In this document: positions 57,082 to 64,000 of the stretch, in pieces
How positions within the stretch are numbered: position 1 is the stretch's first letter
Layout of the letters: each line of letters starts with the position of its first letter
Source: Janthinobacterium sp. 61
GTDB taxonomy: Bacteria > Pseudomonadota > Gammaproteobacteria > Burkholderiales > Burkholderiaceae_D
Assembly (NCBI RefSeq): GCF_002846335.1
Contig: NZ_PJMQ01000001.1
Span: 3,968,001 to 4,032,000, forward strand
DNA length: 64,000 bases
Direction: 5' to 3'
Program-made: the position numbers and the translations under genes
Notes under the pieces: model-generated
The model's database searches: none
Seen by the model: the letters and a program-made list of their open reading frames with translations, nothing else
Told to the model about the DNA's origin: nothing

Positions 57082-57114
57082 GCCGTGCAGAGCACGGCAG
57101 TATCAATGGCGCAT
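57082..57114 (-). promoter_or_regulatory. tiny leader frame plus hairpin before the ABC-F gene
   Basis: On the minus strand, AGGA is followed 9 bp later by ATGCGCCATTGA (Met-Arg-His-stop, 57114-57103) and then by a perfect 7-bp hairpin GCCGTGC-TCT-GCACGGC (57098-57082). This resembles translation-attenuation leaders of some ABC-F genes, but no anti-terminator was worked out. Confidence 0.4.
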
Positions 57115-57175
57115 GTCGAAGCGTCCTGGAGAAATGGAGAAGAAGCGCCAGTGTAGCAGAGCAGGGCCGTTAGCG

Positions 57176-58288
57176 TTAGCGCTGGCCCAGGGTCGTGTCG
57201 CCGAACAGGTTCTTGTACTCGCGCGGCTGCGAACGCCAGTACTGGGGCGGCGCCGACACTTGCGCGCCCAGTTGGGCCGCCGCATGCCAGGGCCAGCGCG
57301 GGTCGAACAGGATGGCGCGCGCCAGCGCCACCATGTCGGACTGGCCGTTGGCAATAATATCTTCCGCCTGCTGCGCCTCCGTGATCAAGCCCACGCTGAT
57401 GGTGGGCAAACCGCTGTCGCGCTTGATGCGTTCGGCAAACGCCACCTGGTAGCCGGGTCCCACGGGAATCTGCTGCTGCGGCGAAATCCCGCCGCTGGAG
57501 ACATGGATGAAATCGGCGCCCAGTTGTTTGAGTTCCTGCGCGAAACGCACGCTTTGTTCGATTTCCCAGCCGCCATCGACCCAGTCGGTGGCGGAAATGC
57601 GCACGCCCACGGCCACCGTGGCGGGCACGGCTGCGCGCACGGCTTCATAGACTTCCAGCGGAAAACGCATGCGGTTTTCCAGGCTGCCGCCATACGCATC
57701 GCTGCGGTGATTCGACAGGGGCGAGAGAAACTGGTGCAGCAAATAGCCGTGCGCCGCATGCAATTCGATGCCTTCGATACCGAGCGCATGCACGCGCTGG
57801 GCGGCCGCGACAAAGGCGCCCTTGATTTGCAGCAAACCCATCTCGTCCAGGGCGATCGGCACGGTTTCGCCGGGTGCGTGGGCGATGGCGGACGGCGCCA
57901 CCGTCTGCCAGCCGCCCTCGGCCAGGTGCACGCAGGCGCCGCCCTGCCAGGGTGCGCGGCTCGACGCCTTGCGTCCCGCGTGACCCAGCTGCACCACCAA
58001 TGGAATCGGTGCGTGGCGGCGGATCGCCTGCACCACCTTGTCCAGCGCCGCCTGGTTGGCGTCCGACCACAGCCCCAGGTCCTCGGCCGAGATGCGCCCC
58101 TCGGGCGAGACGGCCGTCGCTTCCGTCATCAGCAGCCCCGCGCCGGACAGGGCCAGGTGGCCCAGGTGGATCATATGCCAGTCGGTGGCGTTGCCATTCT
58201 CGGCCGAGTACTGGCACATGGGCGCGATGGCGATGCGGTTGGCCACGTGCAGCGGCCCCAGTGCATACGGCGTGAATAGCTGGCTCAT
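57176..58288 (-). CDS. Old Yellow Enzyme, NADPH dehydrogenase NamA/YqjM-like
   Basis: A 370-aa FMN ene-reductase. Cys25 in IAPMCQYSA is the redox-tuning cysteine of the YqjM (thermophilic-like) class, HAAHGYLLHQFLSPLSNHR supplies the substrate-binding histidines, and GRISAEDLGLW is the class signature. It reduces activated alkenes such as N-ethylmaleimide and 2-cyclohexenone and serves in electrophile stress. GGAG precedes the ATG. It lies upstream of the ABC-F gene on the same strand. Confidence 0.93.
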   Translation of the reverse strand: MSQLFTPYALGPLHVANRIAIAPMCQYSAENGNATDWHMIHLGHLALSGAGLLMTEATAVSPEGRISAEDLGLWSDANQAALDKVVQAIRRHAPIPLVVQLGHAGRKASSRAPWQGGACVHLAEGGWQTVAPSAIAHAPGETVPIALDEMGLLQIKGAFVAAAQRVHALGIEGIELHAAHGYLLHQFLSPLSNHRSDAYGGSLENRMRFPLEVYEAVRAAVPATVAVGVRISATDWVDGGWEIEQSVRFAQELKQLGADFIHVSSGGISPQQQIPVGPGYQVAFAERIKRDSGLPTISVGLITEAQQAEDIIANGQSDMVALARAILFDPRWPWHAAAQLGAQVSAPPQYWRSQPREYKNLFGDTTLGQR

Positions 58289-58449
58289 GGCGGACTCCGG
58301 GAAAGGGGAAGCACCGATTCTACTGCGCTTTGGCGATCGGAGCCTTACACCTGCTTACGTTTGATACAGCGCACCGTCTAGCCTTGCGGCGAGGAGACCG
58401 TTAATCTGGACACATCAATAACACCCGCAGTACCACCCCAGGAGAACAC

Positions 58450-59016
58450 ATGAACACGACGACTACCGCCAGCCGCATCCACCCCTTGATGGCCGGCGCC
58501 GCAATTTCCGTGACGGTCCTGTGCCTGGTGGGCGCGGCGTCCATCGCCGGCATCCTGCCCAATTCGCGGGCGAACGTACCTGCCGATGTGGCCGCCATGA
58601 CGCCGGCGAACGCCGCTGCCCTGGCAGCGCCCGCGACTGTTCCCGTGACTGCACCGGTTGCCGCGCCTGTCGTCGCGCAAGCGGCCCCCGCTCCTGCGCC
58701 GGCACCTGTCGTGCACAAGCGCGTCGTGCACCACACGCAAGTGGCGCAGGCGCGCCCCGCCTACAATGACAACAATGATGGCTACCGCGAGACAGCCTAC
58801 CGCGAACCGGTACGCCAGCCGCAGCCAGTGCCTGCGCCGGCACCGGCACAACCGAACTACGTGGGCATCGGCACGGGCGCCGTCATCGGCGGCTTGATCG
58901 GCAATCAGGTAGGTGGCGGCCGCGGCAAGGCGCTGGCGACCGTGGCCGGCGTGATCGGCGGAGGCATGCTGGGCAATGCGGTGCAGAATCAAGTTCAGCA
59001 GCCACCACAACGTTAA
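58450..59016 (+). CDS. glycine-zipper 2TM domain protein
   Basis: A 188-aa protein. One N-terminal helix (AGAAISVTVLCLVGAASIAG) serves as anchor or uncleaved signal. A Pro/Ala-rich spacer containing VHKRVVHHTQVAQARP follows, and residues 140-175 are a glycine zipper (GIGTGAVIGGLIGNQVGGG, ATVAGVIGGGMLG), as in the Rickettsia 17-kDa antigen family. Periplasmic or outer-membrane association is probable; no specific role is known. AGGAGA precedes the ATG. Confidence 0.85.
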   Translation: MNTTTTASRIHPLMAGAAISVTVLCLVGAASIAGILPNSRANVPADVAAMTPANAAALAAPATVPVTAPVAAPVVAQAAPAPAPAPVVHKRVVHHTQVAQARPAYNDNNDGYRETAYREPVRQPQPVPAPAPAQPNYVGIGTGAVIGGLIGNQVGGGRGKALATVAGVIGGGMLGNAVQNQVQQPPQR

Positions 59017-59022
59017 ACCAGG

Positions 59023-59532
59023 TCAGTCGTACGGGCCAAGATAGTCAAGCTTGCCCACGGCCACGCCATTGTTTCTCAGGATGGCGTGGATCATGGAGAC
59101 GTGGAAATAGAAGTTCGGCAAGGCAAAGCTGAGCAGGTAATTGTCGCCCGAGAATTTTTTCCCCTCGTCAGTCCAGTTCAGCACGACTTCCTTCTGCGCG
59201 CTGCCCGCCATCTGCCCCGCATTCACGCTGTCGATATAGGCGATAGTGCTGGCGATACGTTCTTGTAACTGCTCGAACGACGCTTCGTTATCCTCGAACT
59301 TCGGCGCCGGCACGCCGCTCAGGCGCTCGACCGACATCTTCGACGTATCGCTGGCGCGCTGCACCTGCGCCGTCAAGTCCAGCATGTCGGGCGCCAGCTG
59401 CGCGCCCAGTAAAATCTCGGGCACGATGCCATCTTCCTCCACATGGGCTTGCGCTTTTTCCAGCAGGGCCGAGACGACCCGCAAGCCGCGAATGAAGACG
59501 GGGATGGTTGCCTGATACATGGACACGGACAT
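59023..59532 (-). CDS. DUF1993 family protein
   Basis: A 169-aa soluble protein of the DUF1993 family, related to the DinB-like four-helix fold (GAQLAPDMLDLTAQVQRASD, DNYLLSFALPNFYFHVSMIH). Function is not known. A GAGGAG ribosome-binding site precedes the ATG. Its stop lies 6 bp from the convergent glycine-zipper gene stop, with no room for a terminator between them. Confidence 0.82.
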   Translation of the reverse strand: MSVSMYQATIPVFIRGLRVVSALLEKAQAHVEEDGIVPEILLGAQLAPDMLDLTAQVQRASDTSKMSVERLSGVPAPKFEDNEASFEQLQERIASTIAYIDSVNAGQMAGSAQKEVVLNWTDEGKKFSGDNYLLSFALPNFYFHVSMIHAILRNNGVAVGKLDYLGPYD

Positions 59533-59641
59533 GGCGAACTCCTCATAGTGAACGATGAGCCAGTGTACCCGAGGCGCTGTTTTCCGGCAGCGCGCGCAAT
59601 GCCACTCTTGTGCGCCAGCGCACCAAGCGGCACAGTTGCCC

Positions 59642-60616
59642 TTACTTGTCCAGGTTCACCTTGCCATCGGGCGCACGGTCCGGCTGTGCTACCGGTTCTG
59701 CCTGCGGCAGTGGCTGCGGTGCCGGCTTGTCCTTGCGCTTGCCCCCCAAGAACTTGACGATGGCAGCACCAGCGCCCACGACGGCCAGGATCAGTACCTT
59801 CTTGAAGGCCAGCAGCAGCGCCAGCAACTTGCCAAACAGGCCCAGCTTGCTGGCCACGCCACCGGCCACCAGCGCCGCCAGGCCATACTCGGCCACCTTG
59901 TCCGTCTTGCTGTCGAAATCCGTGTAGCGGTTACCCTCGGTAAATTCCGTGAATGCCGTCACTTGCTGCATCTCTTTCTTGATCGCCTCGATCTGCTGCA
60001 TGCCGGCGATCGCGTTCAGGTTCAGCACGCCTTCGCGGCCCAGCACGCGCACGTTGTAGTTCAGCGAGTGCTCGCCGCCATCAACCATCAGATCCTTGGC
60101 CCAGTACAACTTGTGCGTATCCTTGGCATAGCTGGGTTTTTCCGCCCAGCCCATCAAATGGATGCCGGGATAGCCCTGCTTCTTGCGCTCCGCATTGTTT
60201 TCCAGCACGGACGCCTGCATATCCTTGAGCAATTCGTCGTATTTGATGCTGTCCGCATCGTCATCCTTGATATGCCCTTCCTTTTCATACGTGACAATGA
60301 CACCCCAGCTATCGCGCTCGAGCACGCTGGTCTTGGCGGGCACGATCATGCCCAGCGACTCCATGCCCGGTGGGTTTCCCCAGGCATCAACCAGCACGCG
60401 CTCGGTATCGGCCGGCGACAAATAGCGGAAGTTGGCGGGCAAATCCAGGGTGGCGATACCGCCCGGCAAGGTGATCTTGCCGCGTTGCAGGTGCAACCGG
60501 GCGAGGAATTGCTCGGCCGTCATTTCCGTTGCGCCAGCCTTGTCACCGGCAGGAGAGGCAGACGTCAGGCCGGAGAGGGTCAGGCACAGCAAGGCTGTCA
60601 GCAGGCGTTTCAACAT
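59642..60616 (-). CDS. DUF2167 family membrane protein
   Basis: A 324-aa exported protein. Signal peptide LLTALLCLTLSGLTSAS, a DUF2167 periplasmic domain (about 30-260: LPGGIATLDLPANFRYLSPA, AWGNPPGMESLGMIVP, HSLNYNVRVLGREGVLNLNA), and a C-terminal membrane segment (LLALLLAFKKVLILAVVGAG) with a basic, Pro-rich cytoplasmic tail. Function unknown; homologues are widespread in proteobacteria and often membrane-anchored. The start at 60616 gives the best signal peptide. Confidence 0.85.
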   Translation of the reverse strand: MLKRLLTALLCLTLSGLTSASPAGDKAGATEMTAEQFLARLHLQRGKITLPGGIATLDLPANFRYLSPADTERVLVDAWGNPPGMESLGMIVPAKTSVLERDSWGVIVTYEKEGHIKDDDADSIKYDELLKDMQASVLENNAERKKQGYPGIHLMGWAEKPSYAKDTHKLYWAKDLMVDGGEHSLNYNVRVLGREGVLNLNAIAGMQQIEAIKKEMQQVTAFTEFTEGNRYTDFDSKTDKVAEYGLAALVAGGVASKLGLFGKLLALLLAFKKVLILAVVGAGAAIVKFLGGKRKDKPAPQPLPQAEPVAQPDRAPDGKVNLDK

Positions 60617-60702
60617 GATCGATCCAAAAAATTGCAAAGGGTAAATATTTTAAATCAATTGATTGCCTAATGGATAATTATTTCCGTGCGGAATTTTTTT
60701 GT

Positions 60703-60738
60703 AAAAAAAAGCGCCAGGCGGGTTTCCCCGGCTGGCGC
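60703..60738 (-). terminator. intrinsic terminator after astE
   Basis: GCGCCAG/CTGGCGC stem with a 14-base loop followed on the minus strand by eight T, 25 bp after the astE stop. Confidence 0.9.
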
Positions 60739-60762
60739 CTGACACAGTACGTGGCTGGAAGA

Positions 60763-61782
60763 TCAGGACACGCGCACCACCATCAACCCGGCGCGCAAGC
60801 CTACCCGCACGTCCGGGTTCGGGAACACCACCAGCTCTTCCGCATGCTGGACCGTGTACACATGGTCGCCATCGCTGGCGATCACGGCGTGCTGCGGCAA
60901 AGACGTGAAATTCTGCGTGCTGCGATCAAAAGCCATGCGGAATTCATCGCTGTGCTTGATGATTTCCTGCGCCACCTTGAACACGTGCGGCGCAGCCTTG
61001 ACGGCTTGCGCAGGCAAGCCGCGCAGCAGGCCGTCCAGCGCCCGCGACACGTCATCGAACAGGGACAAATCGTTCTGCCCCAGGGTGCCCACGCGGCCCA
61101 GTTCCACCGTGCTGGCGGCCGCGCCGAAATGCTCGGCCGAATAATAACTATACGTGCCGGCCGACTGCGGGTTCATGATGATGGCGCCAATGGCCGCCTG
61201 GCCCAGCCAGGCTATCAGCTGCGCCTTGGCGTCGTCGGCCACCAGGTCCGGCACGATGGCAAACGTGGGGTACACGGAAGGCCGGATGGCCGTGTGCAAA
61301 TCCAGGTGCCAGCGCACAGGGCCCGCAGCGTCAAAGAACGCTTTTGTCGCAGCGATCATTTCATCGGCGCGCGCGCTTTCCGCCGCTTGCGCCAAGCTTC
61401 CCCGCACGGGGCGGAACATGCGATTCAGGTCGGCGTCGATGAAACGCTTGCCGGCCCGGATCGCATCGACATTGCCCACGCAGACAAGCAGGTCGACGGC
61501 CAGCTTCGATGCATCGCGCGACAATGCGTCGAGCAGATGCGCCAGCACTTCGATCGGCCCCGTCTCGTCGCCATGCACGCCCACCGAGATGGCCACGCTG
61601 GCGCGGCCCGCATCGGCTTGCGGCTTGACGACTTGCAGCATGCCGGGCGCCGGCAAGGCCACCGTGAAACCCGCGTTGGCGAACAGCTGCGCCACGCCAC
61701 TGAAATCGGCCTGCGCCAGCGCCTGCACGGCTGGCGGCAAGCCGCCAGCGCCCTGTCCAACTTGTAGTACTGCTTGCGTCAT
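60763..61782 (-). CDS. astE: succinylglutamate desuccinylase AstE-like
   Basis: A 339-aa zinc deacylase of the AstE/aspartoacylase family. Zinc ligands His70 and Glu73 lie in VGVHGDETGP and the third His in LDLHTAIRPS; the Arg in NRMFRPV is also conserved. AstE cleaves N-succinylglutamate to glutamate and succinate, the last step of arginine succinyltransferase catabolism. No other ast gene is visible. Its start overlaps the stop of the glutamate dehydrogenase (TAATG), so glutamate release and oxidation may be coupled. An alternative is another acyl-amino-acid hydrolase. Confidence 0.85.
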   Translation of the reverse strand: MTQAVLQVGQGAGGLPPAVQALAQADFSGVAQLFANAGFTVALPAPGMLQVVKPQADAGRASVAISVGVHGDETGPIEVLAHLLDALSRDASKLAVDLLVCVGNVDAIRAGKRFIDADLNRMFRPVRGSLAQAAESARADEMIAATKAFFDAAGPVRWHLDLHTAIRPSVYPTFAIVPDLVADDAKAQLIAWLGQAAIGAIIMNPQSAGTYSYYSAEHFGAAASTVELGRVGTLGQNDLSLFDDVSRALDGLLRGLPAQAVKAAPHVFKVAQEIIKHSDEFRMAFDRSTQNFTSLPQHAVIASDGDHVYTVQHAEELVVFPNPDVRVGLRAGLMVVRVS

Positions 61783-64000
61783 TACACCGCCGCTTCCGCT
61801 GTGGGTTTCTCCGTGATTTTATTCACGGCTTCCGACAAGGTCCACACGTCCAGCATGGCTTGCTCCAGTTCCGTCGCCGCCACGTAGGCCGACAGTCCCA
61901 GCGCGCCCGTCACCGCATCGACGGCCTGACCTACATTGCCTTGTCCGGCACGCGCCAGCACCTGCGTCAGCAAACGCTGTTGCGTGCGGCGCAGGGCTTG
62001 CTGCGCGTAGTTGCGCAACTGTTCCTGCGACTTGCCTTGCGCGGCCAGCTTCAGGCCACGCTCCAGCGTATCGATGCCCGCCTGGCTGCGCAGGGCCAGG
62101 CCCACTTGCAGGAAGGCGGCCAGGTCCATCGAGGCGGGACGCGGCACGGACAGGGCCGGGAACAGGAAGCCGGCCACCACTTCAAGCGCGTCGACCGCAT
62201 CCCACGCCTGCACGAAGGCTGGCGTCAAGCCAGGCACCAGCGCAGCTTCCGACTTGATGCCAACGGCTTTCAGCAGTTCGCGCTTCGATTCCGCGCCAAA
62301 CAGGCGGGTCAACTCGGCCAGGCCAGCGCCGCGCAATTGCTCGGCCGGCACGGACAGCACGCCGGCGATCATCGTTTGCTGCAGCACGCGCGTTTGCGCG
62401 TCGACCTTGATCGACACGGCACGCGGTACCGTCAAGGCATCGGCGTCGAGCGCGTCAAACACGGGCGCCAGGTTCAGCGCCACCCATGCCTGGCCCCAGG
62501 CCAGGATGACTGCCGATTCGTCCACGCCATGCTCCGCCGCCAGGTTGCGGATCATCAGCGGGCCGCAGCGGTTGATCACTTCATTGGCCAGCACGGTCGC
62601 CAGGATGGCGTTGGCCAGCGGGTGGTCGAGCGCCGAACGCGTTTCCACCAGCAAGGATGGGAAGTACGGTTTCAGCACCGGTTCGGCCCACGTTTCTTCC
62701 GTCAACGGCAGCGCGGACAGGATGCGCTTGAAGCGGTTCTTGACGTTGGCAATCACCACCGCCAGTTCCGGTGTGGTCAAGCCACGGTTATCGAGCTTGC
62801 GGCGCGCCAGTTCTGCTACCGATGGCAATTGCTCCAGTTCGCGCGACAGGGCACCTTCTTCTTCCAGGCTGGCGATCAGGGCTGCATAGCCATCCTGCAC
62901 GGCACTCTCGCTTTGCGCCTGCAACTCGCGCACCAGCAAATGCGTCTGCTGCGTGTTGTCGCGCAGCACCAGACGCTCGACGTCGTCCGTCATCGCATAC
63001 AGCTCGCGGTTGCGTTCTTCTTCCGTCAGCTTGCCCGCATTGACTTCCACATCCAGCCAGATTTTGACGTTGACTTCATGGTCCGAGCAATCCACGCCGG
63101 CCGAGTTGTCGATCGCATCGGTGAAGATGCGCCCGCCCGCCAGCGCGAACTCGATGCGGCCTGCCTGCGTCGCACCCAGGTTGCCGCCTTCGGCCACCAC
63201 TTTCACGCGCAACTCATTGCCGCTGACGCGGATATGGTCATTCGCGCGGTCCTTCACCTGTGCATGCGTTTCCGTCGAGGCCTTGATGTAGGTGCCGATA
63301 CCGCCGTTGTAGAACAGGTCCACGGGCGACTTCAGGATGCGGTGCATCAGTTCTTCCGGCGGCAGCGAGGTTTCTGCGATATCGAGCGCGGCGCGGATTT
63401 GCGGCGACAGCTCGATCGTACGGGCGGAGCGCGGATACACGCCGCCGCCTGCCGAGATCAGTTCCTTGTTGTAGTCGTCCCACGAGGAACGCGGCAAGGC
63501 GAACAGGCGCGCGCGTTCGTCGAACGAGACGGCGACGTCCGGTGTCGGGTCGAGGAAGATGTGGCGGTGGTCAAATGCGGCCACCAGTTTCAACTGGCGC
63601 GACAGCAATACGCCGTTGCCGAACACGTCGCCCGACATGTCGCCCACGCCGACCATGGTGATCGGCGTGGTGTTCAGGTCGTGGTCCATTTCATAGAAGT
63701 GGCGCTTCACGGCTTCGAATGCGCCCTTGGCGGTGATGCCCAGTTTCTTGTGGTCGTAGCCGTTCGAGCCGCCCGAAGCGAATGCGTCGCCCAGCCAGAA
63801 GCCGCGCTGCACGGCGATGCCGTTGGCAATGTCGGAGAAAGTGGCCGTGCCCTTGTCGGCGGCCACCACGAGGTAGGGATCGGCGTCGTCAAAACACACG
63901 GTATCGACTGGCGGGACGATATTGCCCAGCGAACGGTTGTCCGTCACTTCCAGCAGGCTGGAAATAAACAGGCGGTACACGGCTTCGCCTTCGGCCGCGA
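61782..64000 (-). CDS. gdhB: NAD-specific glutamate dehydrogenase, large GdhB type (C-terminal part, runs off window)
   Basis: At least 739 codons in frame to the right edge, so the 5' end is missing. The catalytic domain is recognisable: VVAADKGTATFSDIAN, FWLGDAFASGGSNGYDHKKL, GVGDMSGDVFGNG and LVAAFDHRHIFLDP, all typical of the roughly 180-kDa NAD-GDH family found in Pseudomonas and Burkholderiales. A helical C-terminal domain follows. It deaminates glutamate to 2-oxoglutarate with NAD+, a catabolic role. Astride the astE start (TAATG), it forms the operon gdhB-astE, closed by the terminator at 60703-60738. Confidence 0.92.
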   Translation of the reverse strand, partial: AAEGEAVYRLFISSLLEVTDNRSLGNIVPPVDTVCFDDADPYLVVAADKGTATFSDIANGIAVQRGFWLGDAFASGGSNGYDHKKLGITAKGAFEAVKRHFYEMDHDLNTTPITMVGVGDMSGDVFGNGVLLSRQLKLVAAFDHRHIFLDPTPDVAVSFDERARLFALPRSSWDDYNKELISAGGGVYPRSARTIELSPQIRAALDIAETSLPPEELMHRILKSPVDLFYNGGIGTYIKASTETHAQVKDRANDHIRVSGNELRVKVVAEGGNLGATQAGRIEFALAGGRIFTDAIDNSAGVDCSDHEVNVKIWLDVEVNAGKLTEEERNRELYAMTDDVERLVLRDNTQQTHLLVRELQAQSESAVQDGYAALIASLEEEGALSRELEQLPSVAELARRKLDNRGLTTPELAVVIANVKNRFKRILSALPLTEETWAEPVLKPYFPSLLVETRSALDHPLANAILATVLANEVINRCGPLMIRNLAAEHGVDESAVILAWGQAWVALNLAPVFDALDADALTVPRAVSIKVDAQTRVLQQTMIAGVLSVPAEQLRGAGLAELTRLFGAESKRELLKAVGIKSEAALVPGLTPAFVQAWDAVDALEVVAGFLFPALSVPRPASMDLAAFLQVGLALRSQAGIDTLERGLKLAAQGKSQEQLRNYAQQALRRTQQRLLTQVLARAGQGNVGQAVDAVTGALGLSAYVAATELEQAMLDVWTLSEAVNKITEKPTAEAAV

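Overview
This window looks like an ordinary high-GC chromosomal segment from a betaproteobacterium of the order Burkholderiales, most likely family Oxalobacteraceae (Janthinobacterium/Massilia/Duganella-like). The reasons are the lptD-surA-pdxA order divergent from an amgK-murU pair, the split pntAA-pntAB-pntB transhydrogenase, the large NAD-type glutamate dehydrogenase, and GGGGTCAGACCC-type palindromes. The genus is inference. No tRNA, rRNA, CRISPR array, insertion sequence, prophage or plasmid feature was seen. Both window ends cut genes: pdxA at the left and a gdhB-type gene at the right.

Layout. 0-8.5 kb: outer-membrane biogenesis (lptD, surA) with vitamin B6 synthesis (pdxA) on the minus strand. 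Divergent from it are amgK, murU, pepP and a ubiH-like hydroxylase. 8.5-12.5 kb: a PAS-GGDEF diguanylate cyclase and the proton-translocating transhydrogenase operon. 12.9-16.7 kb: a Nudix hydrolase, mnmA, a 48-aa membrane peptide, a receiver domain lacking its phospho-acceptor Asp, a 5'-3' exonuclease and a glutathione S-transferase. 16.8-24.6 kb: a DUF898 membrane protein paired with an M48 protease, a stand-alone FMN glutamate-synthase domain, a GH3 NagZ-like enzyme, and a divergent SDR/AraC pair. 24.6-30.5 kb: an iron island (feoA, feoB, a Cys-rich membrane peptide, bfd, tonB, piuC, bfr) with Fur-box-like sites in its intergenic regions. 30.5-38 kb: a sucrose-uptake locus of the Xanthomonas sux type (LacI regulator, TonB-dependent receptor, amylosucrase, MFS transporter) with two perfect LacI-type palindromes. 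38-49 kb: purB, a cytochrome b561/YceI/YceI cluster, an S46 dipeptidyl peptidase, an M14 carboxypeptidase and a FUSC transporter. 49-64 kb: an S9 peptidase, two amino-acid permeases, RidA, an ABC-F protein behind a possible leader-peptide attenuator, an Old Yellow Enzyme, several small uncharacterised families, astE and gdhB.

How genes fit together. AmgK and MurU form the MurNAc-recycling shortcut to UDP-MurNAc, and the GH3 enzyme could feed it. The iron genes cover import, storage, release and outer-membrane energisation. In the sucrose locus, uptake by the receptor and MFS protein would deliver sucrose to a cytoplasmic amylosucrase that makes glucan and releases fructose. The peptidases and permeases at 42-55 kb point to growth on peptides and amino acids, with glutamate oxidised by GdhB.

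Most notable unexplained structure: three copies (120-133 bp) of an imperfect palindromic repeat at 5106, 18928 and 52766. Two begin at a stop codon and one sits just upstream of a permease start. All have near-identical terminal inverted repeats and a central hairpin whose sequence changes while its pairing is kept.
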